Origin: Selaginella moellendorffii
Lineage: Eukaryota; Streptophyta; Lycopodiopsida; Selaginellales; Selaginellaceae
DNA length: 40,945 nt
Direction of reading: 5' to 3'
Assembly: GCF_000143415.4 (NCBI RefSeq)
Contig: NW_003314300.1
Location: forward strand, 502,944-543,888
This document shows positions 1-11,018 of this stretch, in pieces (position 1 is the stretch's first letter; every line of letters begins with the position of its first letter). Below the pieces are notes generated by a model. The model was given only the letters and a program-made list of their open reading frames with translations, searched no databases and was not told where the DNA came from. The position numbers and the translations under genes are program-made.

Positions 1-976
1 ATTGTTGAAGCTGCACTTCTGACAGAGGTTCCAGACTTTAAGGGGTTTGTAAGAGGCTACATCAAGGACGGATCCGAAATGCTGATTGGCCACTCCAAGC
101 CTCTTCAGTTTCATTTCAGCATGCGTGACGGTGCTCCAGTGATGAGGTACAAGATGAGAGAATGGGACACAGTGTGGCTGCCAGTGGACGGCATTGAACT
201 CTTCAAGAGAGATCCCATAACTGGGGAACCTATGATTCCTCAGGGTTCCCCACGGCCGATGCATCCGGATGGACTCAAAGACCAGGAAAGTATAGTGGCC
301 GGGATTAGACAGCATATTGCCTTCTGGAAGAGGGGGTTGGTGTTTGGTGGAGAATCCTATTTTCAGAGGTGCAAGCCTTTGATCGAATACTGGGAGAAGA
401 TTATATCTGCTATCCAAAATGGGCCGGTTGTATATGAAGAATTGGAAGAGTCCTTTTGGCTAGAACCCAGAGCACCAGATAGTAGCGGAACAATGTCCTC
501 TGGAAATGCAGTGACAGATAACGATGTTGAGGATCACTATTGTGGGCCGAGGAACAAGAAGCCGGATTCAGCATTCAATCCAGTACAGGTCTGCAAAGGA
601 ATGGTCGTGCTTGTCAGACCTAGTAATAAAAAACAAATGATATGGGTGGGGCGCTGCATCACTGATGCAAAGGAGGACGCGGAAACTAACTCCTTCAATG
701 TAACTGTAGAGTGGTTCAAGCCAAGTTCCGGATATACGAACGATTGCCTAGAAAAGAGATGGGTGCTGAATCCAAGGGATCCCAGCATGAGCATATCGGT
801 GGATAATGTTGTGCATGGTTGGATGCGGAAGCAGAGTGCCACCATCACCTTGCCAGACCATGCAAGAGATGAAGCAAGAGCATTCATAACCCCGGTTCAA
901 GGTGAGATTCATGAATATTCCTTTACTAAGTTTCTAATGTATTTTATTTCAAGGTGAACAATCCGAATCTAAATAA
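1..976 (+). CDS. DUF7869-type transposase, C-terminal part (copy A, partial)
   Basis: The frame is open from base 1. It begins inside the region just after the last catalytic motif of the full gene in copy B and runs through the C-terminal region. Exon 1 runs to 901. A 52-bp intron (GT at 902, AG at 952-953) joins in phase 1 to a short last exon, which ends at TAA 974-976 after a GEQSESK tail. Without splicing the frame closes at TGA 955-957. Codons 283-285 (CAG) and 325-327 (TGG) are sense here but stops in copy B, so copy A is the better preserved in this region. Residues coded by about 595-760 (VCKGMVVLVRPSNKK onward) form a compact beta-rich block that could be a BAH- or Tudor-like fold; that is only a guess. 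The N-terminal two thirds are outside the window. Confidence 0.75.
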
Positions 977-987
977 GAGGAGGCGTG

Positions 988-2318
988 ATGGCATGTGGCC
1001 TTACGCCATTCCTAGGTGAGATGATATAAATAACAAGTATAAATTCTTAGTTGTTCTAGCAAATCTTACTTAAAGTTCAAGGTGAACAAGCCGAATATGA
1101 ATTCATCGGATTGTTATAACAAATTGCGAGGTGATGGCATGAGGTGATACGCCATTTGAGAGTGGTAGCCATTCCTATATGAGGTGAGTGAAGTATTTAT
1201 TAGAAATACCTCATTCAATTGTGCACTTCTAAGTCTTGGTCCACTTAGTACTGTTTGCATGTTTTTATTTTAATTCTTTCTCTAAAATGTTATTTAGCAT
1301 GTGGCTTCATGCCATTGCTCTCCACAATCATGCATTGAATTTCTATCCTTGCATAATACTTCTCCATATATATAGCATGTGCGCACATGTGATATGGTTC
1401 ATTAGGCCTGATATAGTGTGTGAGGTAAAACAAAGATGATGTGACATATGCATTTACCAATCACACGTGCATAAATCTAATAATATGGCGTGTGGCCCAT
1501 ATTAATGGCACATAAACCCATATTGTGGGCTTACGTGCTTTATGTACCATCATTCCCTTGCAGCGTGTGTGTTGGTTTCCTTTTATAACACAACGAACTC
1601 CATATTTTAGGGTGAAGAGCGTTCTCATGGCAAGCACAAAATCTGTAAGTGAGGCAGAAAAGGAAACGGAAAAGGAGATAGGTGAAGATGTAGAATATAT
1701 AAGTCTTCCAAACTCCCCGTACTATACTCCAGGTGATCATTTTTCTGAACAAACGGCAACATTAACAACTATCGAGAACGCCCCAGTAACATCAGAGACA
1801 ACAATCCAAAGCAAAACAATTGACCCGGAGAAGGATGATAGTACCGCTGAGAGTACCAAAAAGGAGGTGTCCACTAGCGCTTAGGCTTATAATGGCGTGT
1901 GCCCTCATGCCATTTACTTGATCACCAAATACCTTTTTCCCTTTGCACTAGTATATCTTAATACCGGTCTGAGAAATAGAATGGCATGTGCCCTCAGGCC
2001 TTTTACTAAATCACCTTTGAAAGAAATGCAAGCCTCTATGTTGTAAAAAAAAGGTACTAGAGAAATTCCTTAATAATATGAATGTTATTTAGTTTCATGA
2101 AAATACACTAAGGGTCAAATGAGTTAAATGACTTCTCCAGACTAGCAATGCCTCTTGCTACACCTTCACAATTAGATTCGTTAGAAAAAGATAACATTGA
2201 ATAATATCTAAATGTTCTCACCATTAAGTTATATGTCTGGCTAATAGGAATGACGTTCATCTTGGAAAGCTCACCACACGCTCAATGAACAAACAAATAG
2301 TGTGTGCGCGCATGCCAT
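988..2318. repeat. Palindromic boxes of element A
   Basis: Near-palindromes of about 22 bp with core GGCRTGNGGCCNCAYGCC lie at 988-1009, 1134-1155, 1294-1315, 1485-1509 (gapped), 1892-1913, 1981-2002 and about 2297-2318. A related GCATGTGCGCACATG occurs near 1376. All have a counterpart at the matching place in copy B (18659-19991). Confidence 0.85.
1627..1884 (+). CDS. Small acidic ORF in element 3' region (copy A)
   Basis: An ATG-initiated frame of 85 codons, rich in Glu, Ser and Thr, beginning MASTKSVSEAEKE and ending STSA. The same frame is open in copy B (19300-19557). The few differences are synonymous or conservative, which hints that it is or recently was coding. I recognise no family. 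It may be a separate small gene or an alternative 3' exon of the transposase gene: TTGCAG and TTTTAG acceptor-like sites lie just upstream, but the phase of the known last exon does not fit the nearer one. A longer reading from 1525 adds a less convincing N-terminus. Confidence 0.45.
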   Translation: MASTKSVSEAEKETEKEIGEDVEYISLPNSPYYTPGDHFSEQTATLTTIENAPVTSETTIQSKTIDPEKDDSTAESTKKEVSTSA

Positions 2319-2542
2319 CGCTCTTCTTTAGCTTCAGATTCAGCTTGTTCACCTTGACAATGAGATTTATTATACAACCAGATGGACTCAGTCTGGACAT
2401 AAAGTCACCGCGCTAGTCACCATGCCCCAGATATGTCTAGCCCCTGGACAAAAAACATATAATTTCACGTCATTTTCAAATACTTGAAAATTTGTACCTA
2501 GTCCCATTTTACTGAATAAATCCCACTTTAACGAAATAGAGC

Positions 2543-3827
2543 ATAATAGCCTTCCCCAATATCTCTGTTCCGGTCCCCACCAAGTCCCTTTCTGTCCTTG
2601 GCTGTGTTCGCCAACACTGCCATTGGATCAAGGCCCACCGGCCCGACCACTAAGTCCCACTATCCTCTAGGACTTCCTCACTGTGTGTTTGTGTCCTTGG
2701 TCACCCCACCAGAGGGCTACCCCTCTTCCTTTCCACAGTCTGGGACTTTGGGACACCATTTCGGAACACCGTGGCCCTATGCGGGCCTCATGGGTACTCT
2801 CCCCGCCTTCCGCCTTTAGGTGCTTTAGCCATGGGCTTAAAGCGAGGTTCCGTTGAGCCACGACAGGTATCCAAGTAGGTAGTGCCACCCACACTTGGAC
2901 TGGGAGCATCAGCCAGTCGATCTCCCGGGGGAACTAGAGCTGGCTCTTGAACACTTCACCAAGCTACCCCGCTTGTCGGTCCGTGTTCACTCTAGTCTTG
3001 GACTTCCCAGTGGGCAGCTCATCACCCAACACTGGGTCCGGCCTTCCTGGGCTAAACTGGCCTTTCCTGGCCAAACTGGCCTTTCCTGGCCAAACTGGCT
3101 CCACTGCAGTCCTCCCCCTACTATACTTTTGGAGCTCACCAAACCCCCCAGGGTCTGGGAGACGAATGCTTTGGGCTTTCACCCTCTCAGACTCGAACTC
3201 GGACTCGGACTCGGACTCAGACTCGGACTCGGACTCGGACTCGAACTCGGACTCGGACTCGGACTCGGGCTCGGGCTCGGTCTCGGCCTCGGCCTCGGTC
3301 TCAGTCTCGGTCCCGGTCCCGATCTCGGTCTCGGTCTCGGTCCCGGTCTCGGTCCCGGTCTCGGTCTCGACTTCGGACTCCATCTCGGACTCCATCTCGG
3401 ACTCCATCTCGGACTCCATCTGGGGCTCCATCTCGGACTCCATCTCGGACTCCATCTCGGACTCCATCTCGGACTCCATCTCGGGCTCCATCTCGGACTC
3501 CATCTCGGGTCCATCTCGGACTCCATTTCGGGTCCATCTCAGACTCCATCTCGGGTCCATCTCGGACTCCATCTCGGACTCCATTTCGGGTCCATCTCGG
3601 GTCCACCTCGGACACTTCCACGTGTCATGTGTTGGTCCTTTCGGGTCCCTTTTTTAGAGCCTCGCTTATGGCTCGCTTCGTGCTCATTCCTCGAACACTT
3701 TGTTGGGAGTTCCACTCCCGCTCTCGACCTTTCAAGTCGGAGCTTTTAGTCCAAACGTGTTACGCTCGTTTGGCTTTCGCTTTGGCCACAACCACGTGGC
3801 ACCCTTCCGGCTCCACTTTGGGGCCTA
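2543..3827. other. Non-genic repeat-rich DNA between elements
   Basis: I see no supportable gene. Open frames here are by-products of tandem repeats or lack any recognisable domain. A near-perfect 19-bp tandem repeat (CTGGCCTTTCCTGGCCAAA, two to three copies) lies at about 3056-3100. The large satellite-like block at 3180-3610 is listed separately. Confidence 0.6.
3180..3610. repeat. Minisatellite: 6-bp then 12-bp units
   Basis: The block starts as a hexamer array (TCGGAC and variants such as TCGGGC and TCGGTC, about 3186-3370). It grades into a 12-bp unit TCGGACTCCATC (about 3370-3610) with TCGGGC and TCGGGTCCA variants. Because the period is a multiple of three, all frames stay open and give Ser-Asp, Leu-Gly or Met-Glu-Ser-Glu runs. 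The long frames here are therefore repeat artefacts, not genes. Confidence 0.9.
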
Positions 3828-3845
3828 GGGATTTTGTGTCTCACA

Positions 3846-4665
3846 CTATCCAAATGTCCAAGGTTGCGGAAACGGGAGAAGTCCATCTACCCAAATTGGA
3901 CAAAGCCAAAAGGGGATTTTGGCAAGGTTAGGGATGGGCATATAAAGGCCCATAAGTAGCAATGGCAATCTTAGGGTATGGGATTACAAGGTGAGCAAAC
4001 CCGGATTGAGGAACCACTCCTAGGCTGTCAGGTAGGTTCATCCCCATGAATACTTGCCAAAGCATGGTAGAAAGTGCAAAGCTATCTTCCTAGTCTGGAG
4101 GAGAATGACCGAAGGAAATGTATGAGGTCAAAAGGCAAGTAATAAAGGGATAGAACCGAACCATAGGAATTGACAGGCATGACCAAGGGTGGTTATGCAA
4201 GTTGGGAGTGGAAAATCAAGTGGGTGCTTGAGGATGTTGTTACTAGCAACCGCGATGCCATGAAAAGTCTAAAATGTGGAATTATCCATGTTAGACCATA
4301 TAGCAATTGGAAAGCTTGCGAAAGGAGAAGCCTTAACAAGCTAAAGGGACAGAGTTCCTTCGAAAGGTTCCCAAAGACGGTTCCGGGTAGCTAGATACTT
4401 AGAAAGCCAAGTGTAAATGGTTCATAGAACATGTGAAATCAGAGTGGTGCAGCAGAAGCGTGGTCTTGAAGCTTGCCATGAGGCGAGGCTATTAAGGTTA
4501 GGGAAATAGTTCCCGAGTGTTCAAAGAGAGGGCTTTGAACGAAAGTCAATGATTGAGGACTTTCACGCTTATGCACGAACCATGTTACAGTGGCCGGCTG
4601 ACATGCCAAGTGAGATTGGCAAGACGGGGGGAACAAATACCCTAGTTGAAGGAGCCAACTTCAAA
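3846..4665 (+). repeat. 820-bp dispersed repeat, copy 1, with 18-bp flanking duplication
   Basis: This segment is repeated in inverted orientation at about 6488-7307, at roughly 85% identity by eye. It is flanked on both sides by the exact 18-bp direct repeat GGGATTTTGTGTCTCACA (3828-3845 and 4666-4683). Similarity to the other copy ends exactly at the inner edges of these duplications, which marks a discrete insertion. It contains a TATA-box-like GCATATAAAGGCCC near 3940. I see no coding capacity. An 18-bp target duplication would fit non-LTR-type insertion, but no A-rich tail is evident. Confidence 0.7.
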
Positions 4666-4788
4666 GGGATTTTGTGTCTCACAACTCCACCACCCATAGA
4701 CGAAGTTCGATGTCCTCATCGAACGGTAAACCATTTTATAAAGTAACACCCGCATGTGTTACCATTTCCATCCTTGGCACCTAGCCAA

Positions 4789-4922
4789 TATTTGTCAATG
4801 GTTGGCATTGAAGGCTCACCATGCCTTCTCCATATTCGTCAATGGTTTGACATTGAAGGCTCACCATGCCTTTTACATATTCCTCAATGGTTTGACACCA
4901 AAGGCTCACCATGCCTTGCCCA
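4789..4922. repeat. Three-copy 45-bp tandem repeat
   Basis: Units at 4789-4832, 4833-4877 and 4878-4922 share TCAATGGTTTGAC and AAGGCTCACCATGCCTT. Short frames across it are repeat by-products. Confidence 0.85.
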
Positions 4923-6487
4923 TCTTTTAAGGAGGGTAGTCTCTCCAACTTAGAGACTGATTGGACCACATGTAGTGATTCTCTCCTTTCCTTGGTTTAG
5001 TTCTCGCTAAACCTCTTAGAGACCCTTCTCTAAGTCAATCCCACTACTTCTTCTCGAGTAGTCTCAATTTCCATCGATATAACCTTTGCACTTTGGAACT
5101 TTGAATTTTGACTTCTTGGAGTCAATTTCCTAGGTGTCTCCGACACCTTGCCTTGCACCTTTTGTGCAACTCCACTTCCCCTCCTAGGAAGTTCTCTACT
5201 CGAGGGCGCCATCATCCTCTCTTCTATTTCGTGCCACCCTGGGGCACTAAGTTCCAATTATCATACTTTGTGCTAGGGCTGTTCCTGGCCCTATCATTTG
5301 GCTATCTTACCGCTCCCTCCCTTGGAGCTTCCCCTTTCGCCAAATCAGAGCAATTCAGAATCCATCCTTGGAAACACACTTCCTTTCCCGCAATTTGTTA
5401 GCGTCCAACACCTTAGTGTTCCTCGCCTAACTTTGCCACTTGGATTCCTTCCAAGGGATTCCATGGCCCTATCTTGGCCACTCATCTTTTGCTCCTATCC
5501 GTTGATTGTTGCACCAAGCAACACCGAATCTCTACCTCCCTCCTTGAGGTATTCTTTTGATTCCATAGCAAAGGCTCTGCTTTGCCAAAACTAGGGTGTT
5601 CATCCCTAGTAAGTCTCTTTAGCATCTTCTGCTGTGGGCTCTATCCACGGCCCAACTTTGTGACCCTCCCATAGGTCTCTTTAGAGACTACTTTCCTTGG
5701 ACACACTATGCCATCGCAATGACATAGCTCATTTCCCTAAGGTGCTTTTCCCACTTGGTCACCTTGACCAAGCCACACCATCATCAATAGTTCAAATCAA
5801 CACTTTGAACTAGGAACCTTATTCCTTAACCCAAACAAGGACCTTGTCCTTATTTAGCCACAAGATCACTTAGTGATCTCACCTCGGCACCTTAACAGGT
5901 TTGCCAATAGGTACTAGGTCTTCCAAACCTTTAACTTGTTAACTACAACCCCGGGGGCATCCCCCACACTTGGCGGTGCGCCCAAGCTAGCCCTTCCGGC
6001 CAAGGGTCCATAGCAACTAAGACTGGGTGTCCCCATCTCATTCACCACGTCCTTGGTGCCACTTGCACCAAAGTGTTCAAGTTAGATATACTGAGCCACA
6101 CTAAGCAATCTAACCGTGCATTACGACTCCAAGGCATCCCTCGCTTAGTGGTGTGCCCAAGCCAGTCTCCACACTGAGAGTCCATGACCACCGAAATATG
6201 AGTGTCTTCATATTCCAAACCATCACCACGCCCTAGTGAGTTAGGACTTGAACCCAAGCACTAGAGGGTCGGGACTCGAACCCAACCTCCGTATATGCAT
6301 CTACGGACGGCATCACCCAAGATGTCTAGCGTGACTCATCACGCTGGTGCACCAACTTATACTTAAAGCACGCTACAGATCACAGCTTAGGAACCTAGTT
6401 CCTCCACACTGCCAAATCCTCTCACTTGACAAGTCTGTGATCATGCATGGACTCCTCCATGCTTGGCCCCATGGCCCACCCTTTTTG
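4923..6487. other. Non-genic spacer between the inverted 820-bp repeats
   Basis: No gene is recognisable. Frames up to about 98 codons occur without domains or codon structure. Two tRNA T-arm-like hairpins lie on the minus strand near 6225-6285: GGGTTCAAGTCC and GGGTTCGAGTCCC, each with a 5-bp stem and 7-base loop. No full tRNA cloverleaf surrounds them. Confidence 0.5.
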
Positions 6488-7307
6488 AAGTTATCACCTT
6501 CAACTAGGGTATTTGTTCCCCCGACTTGCCAATCTCGCTTGGCAAGTCCTCCGACCACTGTAACATGGTTCCTGCATAAGCGTGAAAGTCCTTGACCATC
6601 AACTTTCGTTCAAAGCCCTCTCTTTGAACACTCGGGAACTACTTCCCTAACCTTGATAGCCTTGCCTCATGGCAAGCTTCAAGACCACGCTTCTGCTGCG
6701 CCACTCTGATTTCGTGCGTTCTATGAACCATTTACACTTGGCCTTTCTAGGTACTAAGCTACCTAGAATCATCTTTGGGAACCTTGAAGGAACTCTGTCC
6801 CTTAGCTTGCTAAGGCCTCCCTTTTTGCAAGCTTTCCAATTGCCACATAGTCTAACATGGACAATTCCATATTTTAAACTCTCCATGGCATCACGGTTGA
6901 TAGCGGCAACACCCTCGAGCCCCCACTTGATTCTCCACTCCCAGCTGGCATAACCAACCTTGGTTATGCCCTTCGATTCTTATGGTTCGATTCTATCCCC
7001 TTACTTCTTGCTTTTGGCTTTACACTTTTCCTTCGATCATTCTCCTCTAGACTAGGAGGATAGCTTTGCACTTTCTATCATGCCTTAGCAAATATTCTTA
7101 AGGATGAACCTACCCAATAGCCCAGGGAGTGGTTCCTCAATCCGGGTATGCTCGCCCTATTATCCCACACACTGGGATTACATTGTTGCTTATGGGCCTT
7201 TACATGCCCATCACTAGCCTTGCCAAAATTTCATTTTTGGCTTTGTCCAACTCGGGTAGACAGTCTTCTCCTGTCTCCGCAACCTTGGACATTTGGATAG
7301 CACCTTC
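6488..7307 (-). repeat. 820-bp dispersed repeat, copy 2 (inverted)
   Basis: The reverse complement of this segment aligns with 3846-4665 along its whole length, for example AACAAATACCCTAGTTGAAG and CCAAATGTCCAAGGTTGCGG in both. The two copies form a large potential hairpin with a loop of about 1.8 kb. No clear target duplication is visible around this copy. Its TATA-like position reads GCATGTAAAGGCCC. Confidence 0.7.
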
Positions 7308-7951
7308 TATCCATCATTCGTTAGGGACTTAGTCCCTTGGGCCTTATCCATTGCCCTTGCGACATCAAACACCACCTTCTGGTGTTCCAGAGTGTCCGGG
7401 TGTCCCAATGATGGCTTTCTTGACAATGAGTATTTCCTTTTATGACATTGACTTACTATATCGCAACATAAGCAACTTATCCCTTGTAAGGGTATATCCA
7501 ACTTCCCTATGCTATTAAGAAGTCTTGGGTAGCTACCTTCTACCCGTTTAACCAGTTATTTTGCACCTCTTGCTTAGTTGCCTCATAGTTGTCAAGTCTT
7601 ACAACTCATTGCTTGGTGCTTCCACACCTCCATCATTATCTGGGTCACCACACTCCAACTGCATGCTCTGCAGATTAGGCTATGCCATTCCCATTCCCAT
7701 TGGGATTCCTTTGGCAAGGGGTTCTCATGAACCCACCAACATAGCCTCAAGGTATCACACCTTGGCACATTTGGTGTCTCCACACCATCGGCTCCACGAG
7801 CCTACTTCTATGACACTTCCCCTTTGTGTCTAAGTCTTTGCCAAGACCAACACCGCTCTTTCTCATGCCAACCATCCGTTAGCACTGCACCATAGAGGTC
7901 ATACACAACTTTGTGTCAAAGTTGTTTTCTTCTAGGAACACCTTTCAAGCT
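7308..7951. other. Non-genic DNA left of element B
   Basis: No gene or clear repeat is seen. AGCT at 7948-7951 directly precedes the left terminus of element B and may be half of a target duplication. Confidence 0.5.
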
Positions 7952-7971
7952 TTATTTCGTTAAAGTGGGAA
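7952..7971 (+). repeat. Left terminal inverted repeat of element B
   Basis: Eighteen bases (TATTTCGTTAAAGTGGGA) match the right terminus exactly in reverse complement. The next outer base is T here and C there. Just inside, AGTGGGA and TCCCACT (7964-7970 and 7980-7986) form a second small inverted pair. Confidence 0.85.
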
Positions 7972-8388
7972 TTGTCATTATCCCACTTGTAAAATAAGGT
8001 TTCCAAACCTTTATATAGTATATAAATATAACAAAATTCAACTACATTGAGGCACATACCATTTTATTTTAAATAAGGAAATGTCTACTCAATCACTTCT
8101 CCTCCCCCTGCCACTGCTTCACCTCTCTCTTCTCCTTGTCATCGTCGTCCAATTTCTTTCCATCCTTTTAATATTGGCTCAGTTGCTCCGAGTCTAGGTG
8201 GAGCCCAAGTCCCCATTCAATCTTTACTTTCCCCTTATTAATAAAACAACTTCGTAGACTTCCAATAACATGCTGTAACACTTCTAGTATAATGCAAATC
8301 CTCTCAAAGAATTGTCTTTTAATATTAATACAATGGCATGGAACCCCATGCCATAATAAGTTACATTTTTAAATAAATACATGCCATC
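7972..8388. other. Left subterminal region, 3' flank of minus-strand gene
   Basis: AT-rich DNA with a pyrimidine-rich stretch (8095-8165) and one palindromic box. It would be the 3' untranslated region and terminator of the minus-strand gene. No ORF of note. Confidence 0.5.
8333..8354. repeat. Palindromic box (left subterminal)
   Basis: ATGGCATGGAACCCCATG followed by CCAT. This is the left-most box of element B, about 380 bp from the terminus and just beyond the stop codon of the minus-strand gene. Confidence 0.85.
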
Positions 8389-9251
8389 TCAGACTGTTAT
8401 TTTTTGCCTCCAACGCCTATACAATAATCTTGGAATTTCATCACTCTCCACACTATCAGGATTTAAACCCAATAGTAATGTCATCTCTTCTCTAATACGT
8501 CCACGCTCATGTTCAGTGGTCGAAGAACCCATCCGGTTGAGCAGATTATGGAGATGCGGATAGTGCTTGGCTAGACAATATACATGCCATAAATGATGAC
8601 TGGTGTCTGTCCGATCAAATGGCTTCTGATATACCGTTCCATCTGCCATTTGGTTGATTTCTGCAGCCACCTCCTGGACTGGCCGGTTCTCTATCACCAT
8701 CGCTCCAAGCCGTTTTGCAAGGTCCCCCAGAACATACGGTTTCTTCTCCCTAGTTTCCATACTGCTAGAGATGGGGTGCATTGCATATGTGTGCGTGTCC
8801 GCTATAGTTTTAATCGGCGAGTCATCGATGATGAGGATTTCACTTGACCTAGCAGTCCGGTTCATCACTACAGCCTCTGGCTTGACGAAGATGGGCATGC
8901 TACCCCTCACATGAACCATAGTCAAGCAATCCTCCTGCGTTAGGAGAAAGTCAAATAGTAATATTACTCGCGTCTGATCATGCATCATCTCTAGCAACGT
9001 TAATGCATTGTGGCGCATCATGGATGTCCAAACTCCCAATTGCAAATTGAACCCAGCCCTCTGTTTTAAGTGTCGCATGGTCATTATTAGATCCCGCAGT
9101 TTCTCCCGTGTGATTAATGTGAATCTGTCTCTTTTGACCAACTTGCGACCGCAGGCTTTAGAGGGTGCAGTGACATTTGAGGACGAGCCACGCTCATGGG
9201 AGAAAAGGACACCGTTCAGATCAAAAACGATACAGTACCTTCGCCGTGACT
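8389..9251 (-). other. Exon with FCP1/NIF-type HAD phosphatase domain
   Basis: The best-preserved exon of the minus-strand gene, open to its TGA stop. It carries all four HAD landmarks in order over about 150 residues: FDLNGVL, VWTSMMRHN, the Lys of FVKPE, and LIIDDSP. The family removes phosphate from protein Ser/Thr, classically the RNA polymerase II C-terminal repeat, in the nucleus. The DLNG form of motif I, with Asn in place of the general acid Asp, recurs in a plant subfamily as I recall it, so catalysis is uncertain. It joins the upstream exon (ending at 9299) through a 47-bp intron in matching phase 1, so it is not a free-standing gene. A cellular gene captured by the transposon is a reasonable origin, but this is inference. 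Confidence 0.8.
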
Positions 9252-9409
9252 CTGAAATGAAATGCGTCAGCATAAAAAATGGTACAAGTCAATTTTACCA
9301 TCTACAATATTAGCGAATGGTGCTCCCGATGGTCGTTCAGAGGGTTTTGGTCGAGGAAACGTGAAGGGCGGAAATACTCTCCTCTGCAATGTGGGGTCAA
9401 TCGCATCCG

Positions 9410-9506
9410 ATGGCGTGTGGGCACATGCCATTTCAGCTGTAGACTCTGGTACAACTGGCTCAACAGTGGCATAGGGTGGTTCCGATGGCGTGTGATCACA
9501 CGCCAT
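9410..9506. repeat. Two palindromic boxes inside an exon of the minus-strand gene
   Basis: Boxes at 9410-9431 and 9485-9506. The second is a perfect 22-bp palindrome centred on TGATCA. Read in the gene's frame they encode the paired peptides MACAHTPSD and MACDHTPSE, within a degenerate Pro/Ala/Thr/Ser-rich repeat region (9299-9886). Confidence 0.85.
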
Positions 9507-10855
9507 TTTAGCTGGTGCCTCCGTTGGCAAAGTGGACATGACCGAACAGGCAGCAGGGGCGGTGTAGGGAGGTTCCAACAGTGCGTAGTCAGACGATTGG
9601 GCACACGTTGAGTCCGTTGGAAATGAGGATACGACCAGCTCGGCGGCTGGGGCGGCCTCATGCGGGTCCAATGGCGCCTGGTCACCGTCAGTTGGATACG
9701 TGGACAAGATTGACTCAGTGGTATGGGCAGCATCAAGTGGAGCGTGGTCAGCTTGCTTGGCGTTGATATGGATAGTAGCCTCCACCAGCTCTGATGACTC
9801 TTGCAGGCAAGTAGAGTCCACTGGCGGATCCATATGCATGTCCAAATATCTCCCTTCGATTGAGATGGTATCCTCCCTACTGGCTACTAAAAACAAACTC
9901 ATTAGCACATTGAATCGACTATACTGTATTTACCATCAACTGCTATTGAGGAACTAGGACCGATATCACTTGGGCGCACTGCTGATTCTGAAGGATTGGA
10001 CATACGTTTCGACCCTTGCTTGGCACTATCCTTCCTCGACACTAAAGGCTAGAGTTTGTATCTTAATTCAACTGAATAATCTCTACTTACCATTTGCTTT
10101 GCAACCTACATGGACAATGTTAGAAATGGTAAAAGGTTAGGAATGGATGTACTATTATTTACCTGATGGTTTGTCTTGTATGACCTTCCTCCGCTGCTCT
10201 TTGGCCACCTCAGGCTGGCCATCGTCGTCATCATTGTCGTCATCGTTATTGTGATCGTCACCATTGTGAGGACCATCCAAGTCCTCTTCGTCCTCCTCTT
10301 CTTCGTCCTCCTCTTCTTTGTCCTCCTCTTCGTCCTTCTGCTCTTCCTGCTCATTATCTTTCTCTGGCTCCTCATCCCCCTCTTGCATTTCTTCCATAGG
10401 CTGCTCAGGCTAGATGGCTTGTTCTTCCAGGACCATCTTGGGAAAATCATCTAGCCGAGTCTCCATCTCAAAATACAAGACATCCATAGCCTGTTTTAGT
10501 GCGTGACCTAGGACCGTATCCTCACCCGACTGTCTTAACATGGTTTCTGCACGTTCTTGCACCCTTCGAAGACAACGAGATGAGAAAAATGTGGCCCTGA
10601 CTTGAAAAGCATCCCTCATCCATTGTACCTCTCCATTGAGATTGGGGAAGGGGAGTCCGCCATAGGAATCTGAGTCAGGAGGTGGTGACCGCGAGGCATT
10701 ACCTATCATCTTTTCGTTGCCCTTCTTCCTTTTCGAATCAAACGCCTCTGATCCTGACAACTGTCCAACGTGCTTTCGCTTTTTATGACCACTGTCAGTT
10801 TGAGCTTGGCTGGTGCTTGCCTGTTTTGCCTTTGAAGAAGTGTCTCCTGCAAAGA

Positions 10856-10877
10856 ATGGCATGAGACCACACACCAT
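10856..10877. repeat. Palindromic box inside a 49-bp intron
   Basis: The box lies within the intron 10895-10847 of the minus-strand gene (GTACAA donor, TTTGCAG acceptor) and takes up almost half of it. Confidence 0.8.
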
Positions 10878-10996
10878 TGCAAATATAATTTGTACCTCCT
10901 TTTTTCCTATTGCTTGTCTTTTTGTCCTTCTTCGACGCGCCACCAGTGCGCTTTTCAGTCCTCGTGTCTGAATATTCACAACAATCTATAATCAAA

Positions 10997-11018
10997 ATGG
11001 CGTGAGGCCTCACGTGAC
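10997..11018. repeat. Palindromic box inside a micro-intron
   Basis: GGCGTGAGGCCTCACG lies in the intron starting at 11023 (GTAAGG). The acceptor is TTATAG at 10986 (38 bp) or ATTCAG 18 bases further on (56 bp); both keep phase 1. Confidence 0.8.

Larger units (their letters stand above)
1..2542 (+). mobile_element. Right-hand part of DNA transposon, copy A
   Basis: This stretch matches 17672-20215 almost base for base; I counted about 27 differences in the first 930 bases, mostly transitions. It carries the 3' part of the transposase gene, the palindrome series, a small ORF and the right terminus. Similarity to copy B stops abruptly after CGAAATAGAGC at 2542, where the flanks become unrelated, so this is the true right end of the element. 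The left part lies outside the window. Copies A and B have the same orientation and are separated by about 5.4 kb of other repeats. Confidence 0.85.

Noticed and set aside
537-887. 116-codon minus-strand frame, repeated at 18208-18558
   Set aside because: It is the antisense shadow of the transposase C-terminal coding region. Its conservation follows from the sense strand.
2895-3749. Long overlapping open frames of 100-284 codons on both strands
   Set aside because: They are produced by 6- and 12-bp tandem repeats, whose period keeps every frame open. The products are simple polymers with no domain.
4756-4953. Three evenly spaced repeats resembling a small CRISPR array
   Set aside because: The units are contiguous 45-bp tandem copies without unique spacers, and the DNA is eukaryotic.
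6347-6595. Frame resembling the minus-strand frame at 4439-4636
   Set aside because: The likeness comes from the inverted 820-bp repeat. Neither copy shows coding features.
10176-10454. Plus-strand frame with a very hydrophobic Leu/Val/Phe-rich product
   Set aside because: It is the complement of the Glu/Asp-rich tract of the minus-strand gene, which splices in frame. The apparent membrane protein is an artefact.
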